Shown here in pieces: positions 62,331 through 64,000 of a DNA stretch of 64,000 nucleotides. Where the stretch lies: assembly GCF_040412425.1 (NCBI RefSeq), contig NC_089788.1:72601220-72665219 (forward strand), in the 5' to 3' direction. The position numbers and the translations under genes were made by a program. The notes beneath the pieces were generated by a model. That model had not been told where the DNA came from. It did no database searches and worked only from the letters and a program-made list of their open reading frames with translations. This DNA comes from Macrobrachium rosenbergii (taxonomy: Eukaryota > Arthropoda > Malacostraca > Decapoda > Palaemonidae). The first letter of the stretch is position 1, and each line of letters begins with the position of its first letter.

Positions 62331-62610
62331 CAAAGTTAAGTATACCTTAGTTTTACCAGACCATTGAGCTGATTAACAGCTCTCCTAGGGCTGGCCCGAA
62401 GGATTAGACTTATTTTACGTGGCTAAGAACCAATTGGTTACTTAGCAACTGGACCTACAGCTTATTGTGGGATCCGAACCACATTATAGCGAGAAATGAA
62501 TTTCTATCACCAGAAATAAATTCCTCTAATTCTTCATTAGCCGGCCGGAGACTCGAACTCGGGCCTAGCGAGTGCTAGCCCACAACTCTACCGACTCGCC
62601 CAACAAGGAA
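62331..62610 (-). repeat. tRNA-derived SINE family C, copy 1 (minus)
   Basis: The minus strand has GGGCGAGTCGGTAG (A box, 62588-62601) and GTTCGAGTC (a perfect B-box match, 62550-62558), then the body ttatttctggtgatagaaat, gctataatgtggttcgga and tggttcttagccacgtaaaa. It is inverted relative to copy 2. Confidence 0.85.
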
Positions 62611-62651
62611 CTAAATTGGGTCAAGAAAAAGGCTGGGAAACCAGAAGGCTG

Positions 62652-62950
62652 TACTCCGTCTGGGCTGGGTATTGCCGTCAGTGCACCTCTTTTGGTTCAC
62701 TGTAGGCATTACTTTAGGTTCTTTACAGCTTCCTCTCGGCCCCTAGCTGAAATCTCTTTCATTCCTTTTACTGTACTTCCGTTCATATTCCTTCCATGTG
62801 ACTTTCCACCCTCTCCTAACAGTTGTTGCAAAGTGCAACTGTGAGGTTTTCCTACTGTCAATTTCCCTTTAAGCGCTGAATGACCTCATATGTCCCAGCG
62901 TTTGGCCTTTGGCCTGAATTCTACAGTATATCCCAGTTCCAATTCCAGGA
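62652..62950 (+). repeat. Dispersed repeat family B, copy 8
   Basis: Full-length, somewhat diverged (attgccgtcagtgcacctct head; gtcccagcgtttggcctttg tail). It sits between the two inverted family C SINEs. Confidence 0.78.
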
Positions 62951-62954
62951 GGCT

Positions 62955-63240
62955 AGCCCTTCGCTGGCTGAGTCGGTTGAGCTTCGGACTGTCACTCGAT
63001 GGGCCGGAGTTCAGTTCCCCGGCCGGCTGATGAAGAGTTAGAGGAATTTATTTCTGGTGATAGAAATTCATTTCTCGCTATAATGTGGTTCGGATTCCGC
63101 AATAAGCTGTAGGTCCCGTTGCTAAGTAACCAATTGGTTCTTAGCCACGTAAAATAAGTCGAATCCTTCGGGCCAGCCCTAGGAGAGCTGTTAATTAGCT
63201 CAGTGGTCTGGTAAAACTAAGGTAGGCTATACTTAACTTT
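62955..63240 (+). repeat. tRNA-derived SINE family C, copy 2 (plus)
   Basis: A box TGGCTGAGTCGG (62965-62976) and B box GTTCAGTTC (63009-63017, one mismatch). The body is the same as copy 1 and about 90% alike by eye. Confidence 0.85.
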
Positions 63241-63949
63241 GTACCCGTCCAAGAGGCAAAAGTGCTCGAGGAAATCACACTTGATCTCAGCCCAAAATAC
63301 CTTTTTAATGGAAATCTTTTCTCCACATTACAAATCTCTTCCCAAAAGTTGTTGGTATTTGATTCAGGAAATACAGAGGAAGGGAAGACGTTCCAACCTC
63401 TAGAAGTGGCTGAAATGGACTAGTTATAAGTATGTATGACCTTCCAGTTGGTGCCTTCCACGCAGTTACTGGGGAGTACAAATACTGTCTTGTTCAAAGA
63501 CGCCTTTAAAATCTCTGAAGAGCAAATGTGAAGAAATAATATTTATTTCAAGCCTTTTGAACACCAAATTATTGTAGGATGAGCAACAGGTAGATTTAAT
63601 GAAAGGAGACAGTAACTTGACTATAAGATGTAAGAGAACCCAATGCACGAACGTAATGTAATCATAAACAAAGAATATGAACAGTGCTTGGACTCAGTGG
63701 AATGAAAAATAGTCAAGGAATCGCTAGGTTGAATATATGTTGTGCTGATCGTAGATTTTAGGAAGTTAAGCATTTTACTACTTCTCTTGCAGCATAAAAA
63801 AAATGAGAAATTAATTGGCAGCTGCCGTGATGGAGAGCCCTATTTTGAATTCTACAAATGGTTATTTGTAAGGGGCTGCAATATTTGTGTAATTTATGTG
63901 CTCTCATCAGCATTATAATGAACTGTTGTCAACGCTGTGTTTTGCCATT

Positions 63950-64000
<51 letters not shown>
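63241..64000. other. Right edge of window
   Basis: Unique sequence with nothing recognised, ending in a (CT)n array from about 63954 that runs off the window. Confidence 0.7.

Overview
The window looks like nuclear DNA from a decapod crustacean. It has long introns full of (CT/GA)n, (TA)n and (TTA)n microsatellites, minisatellites, tRNA-derived SINEs, foldback repeats and non-LTR retrotransposon relics. The organism is inferred from this repeat landscape and the arthropod-like protein; no species can be named.

One real gene was found. It runs on the + strand and fills about 3.0-49.9 kb. I assembled twelve internal-to-terminal coding exons by matching splice sites and codon phase: 3043-3145, 13207-13358, 18388-18520, 28493-28638, 31669-31844, 32329-32493, 32775-32888, 39953-40097, 43135-43293, 46393-46535, 48291-48996 and 49164-49930. 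They join without a frame break into 968 codons plus a stop (residue 1 = first complete codon, TCT at 3045). The 5' end lies upstream of the window. The product is a type I membrane protein of the immunoglobulin superfamily: an Ig domain lacking both canonical cysteines, two ordinary Ig domains, one fibronectin type III domain, one transmembrane helix, and a cytoplasmic tail of about 545 residues rich in Q, S, N and P. The tail carries two PPxY motifs, YATL/FATL repeats and several basophilic phosphosite-like motifs. The layout suggests a cell-adhesion or axon-guidance receptor of the nephrin/hibris, echinoid, sidestep or neuromusculin type. I could not settle the orthology, so no gene symbol is given.

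Layout: 1-3042 is upstream intron with a foldback repeat, a 23-bp minisatellite and a hammerhead-ribozyme-like motif. 3.1-28.5 kb is exons 1-3 in huge repeat-rich introns. 28.5-32.9 kb is the compact exon cluster 4-7, with a duplicated decoy splice acceptor before exon 4 and a hAT-type MITE 49 bp before exon 5. 33-43 kb is intron and exon 8. 43.1-49.9 kb is the transmembrane and tail exons separated by composite microsatellite arrays. 50-64 kb is intergenic or 3' flank, with a large inverted repeat, a decayed reverse-transcriptase relic at about 58-60 kb, and an inverted SINE pair.

The most notable observations are the hammerhead-like cores next to (TA)n arrays, the decoy acceptor with an in-frame stop, the hAT MITE with its target-site duplication, the cysteine-less Ig domain, and a structured repeat of about 390 bp with three hairpins. 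No RNA gene or other active protein gene was recognised.
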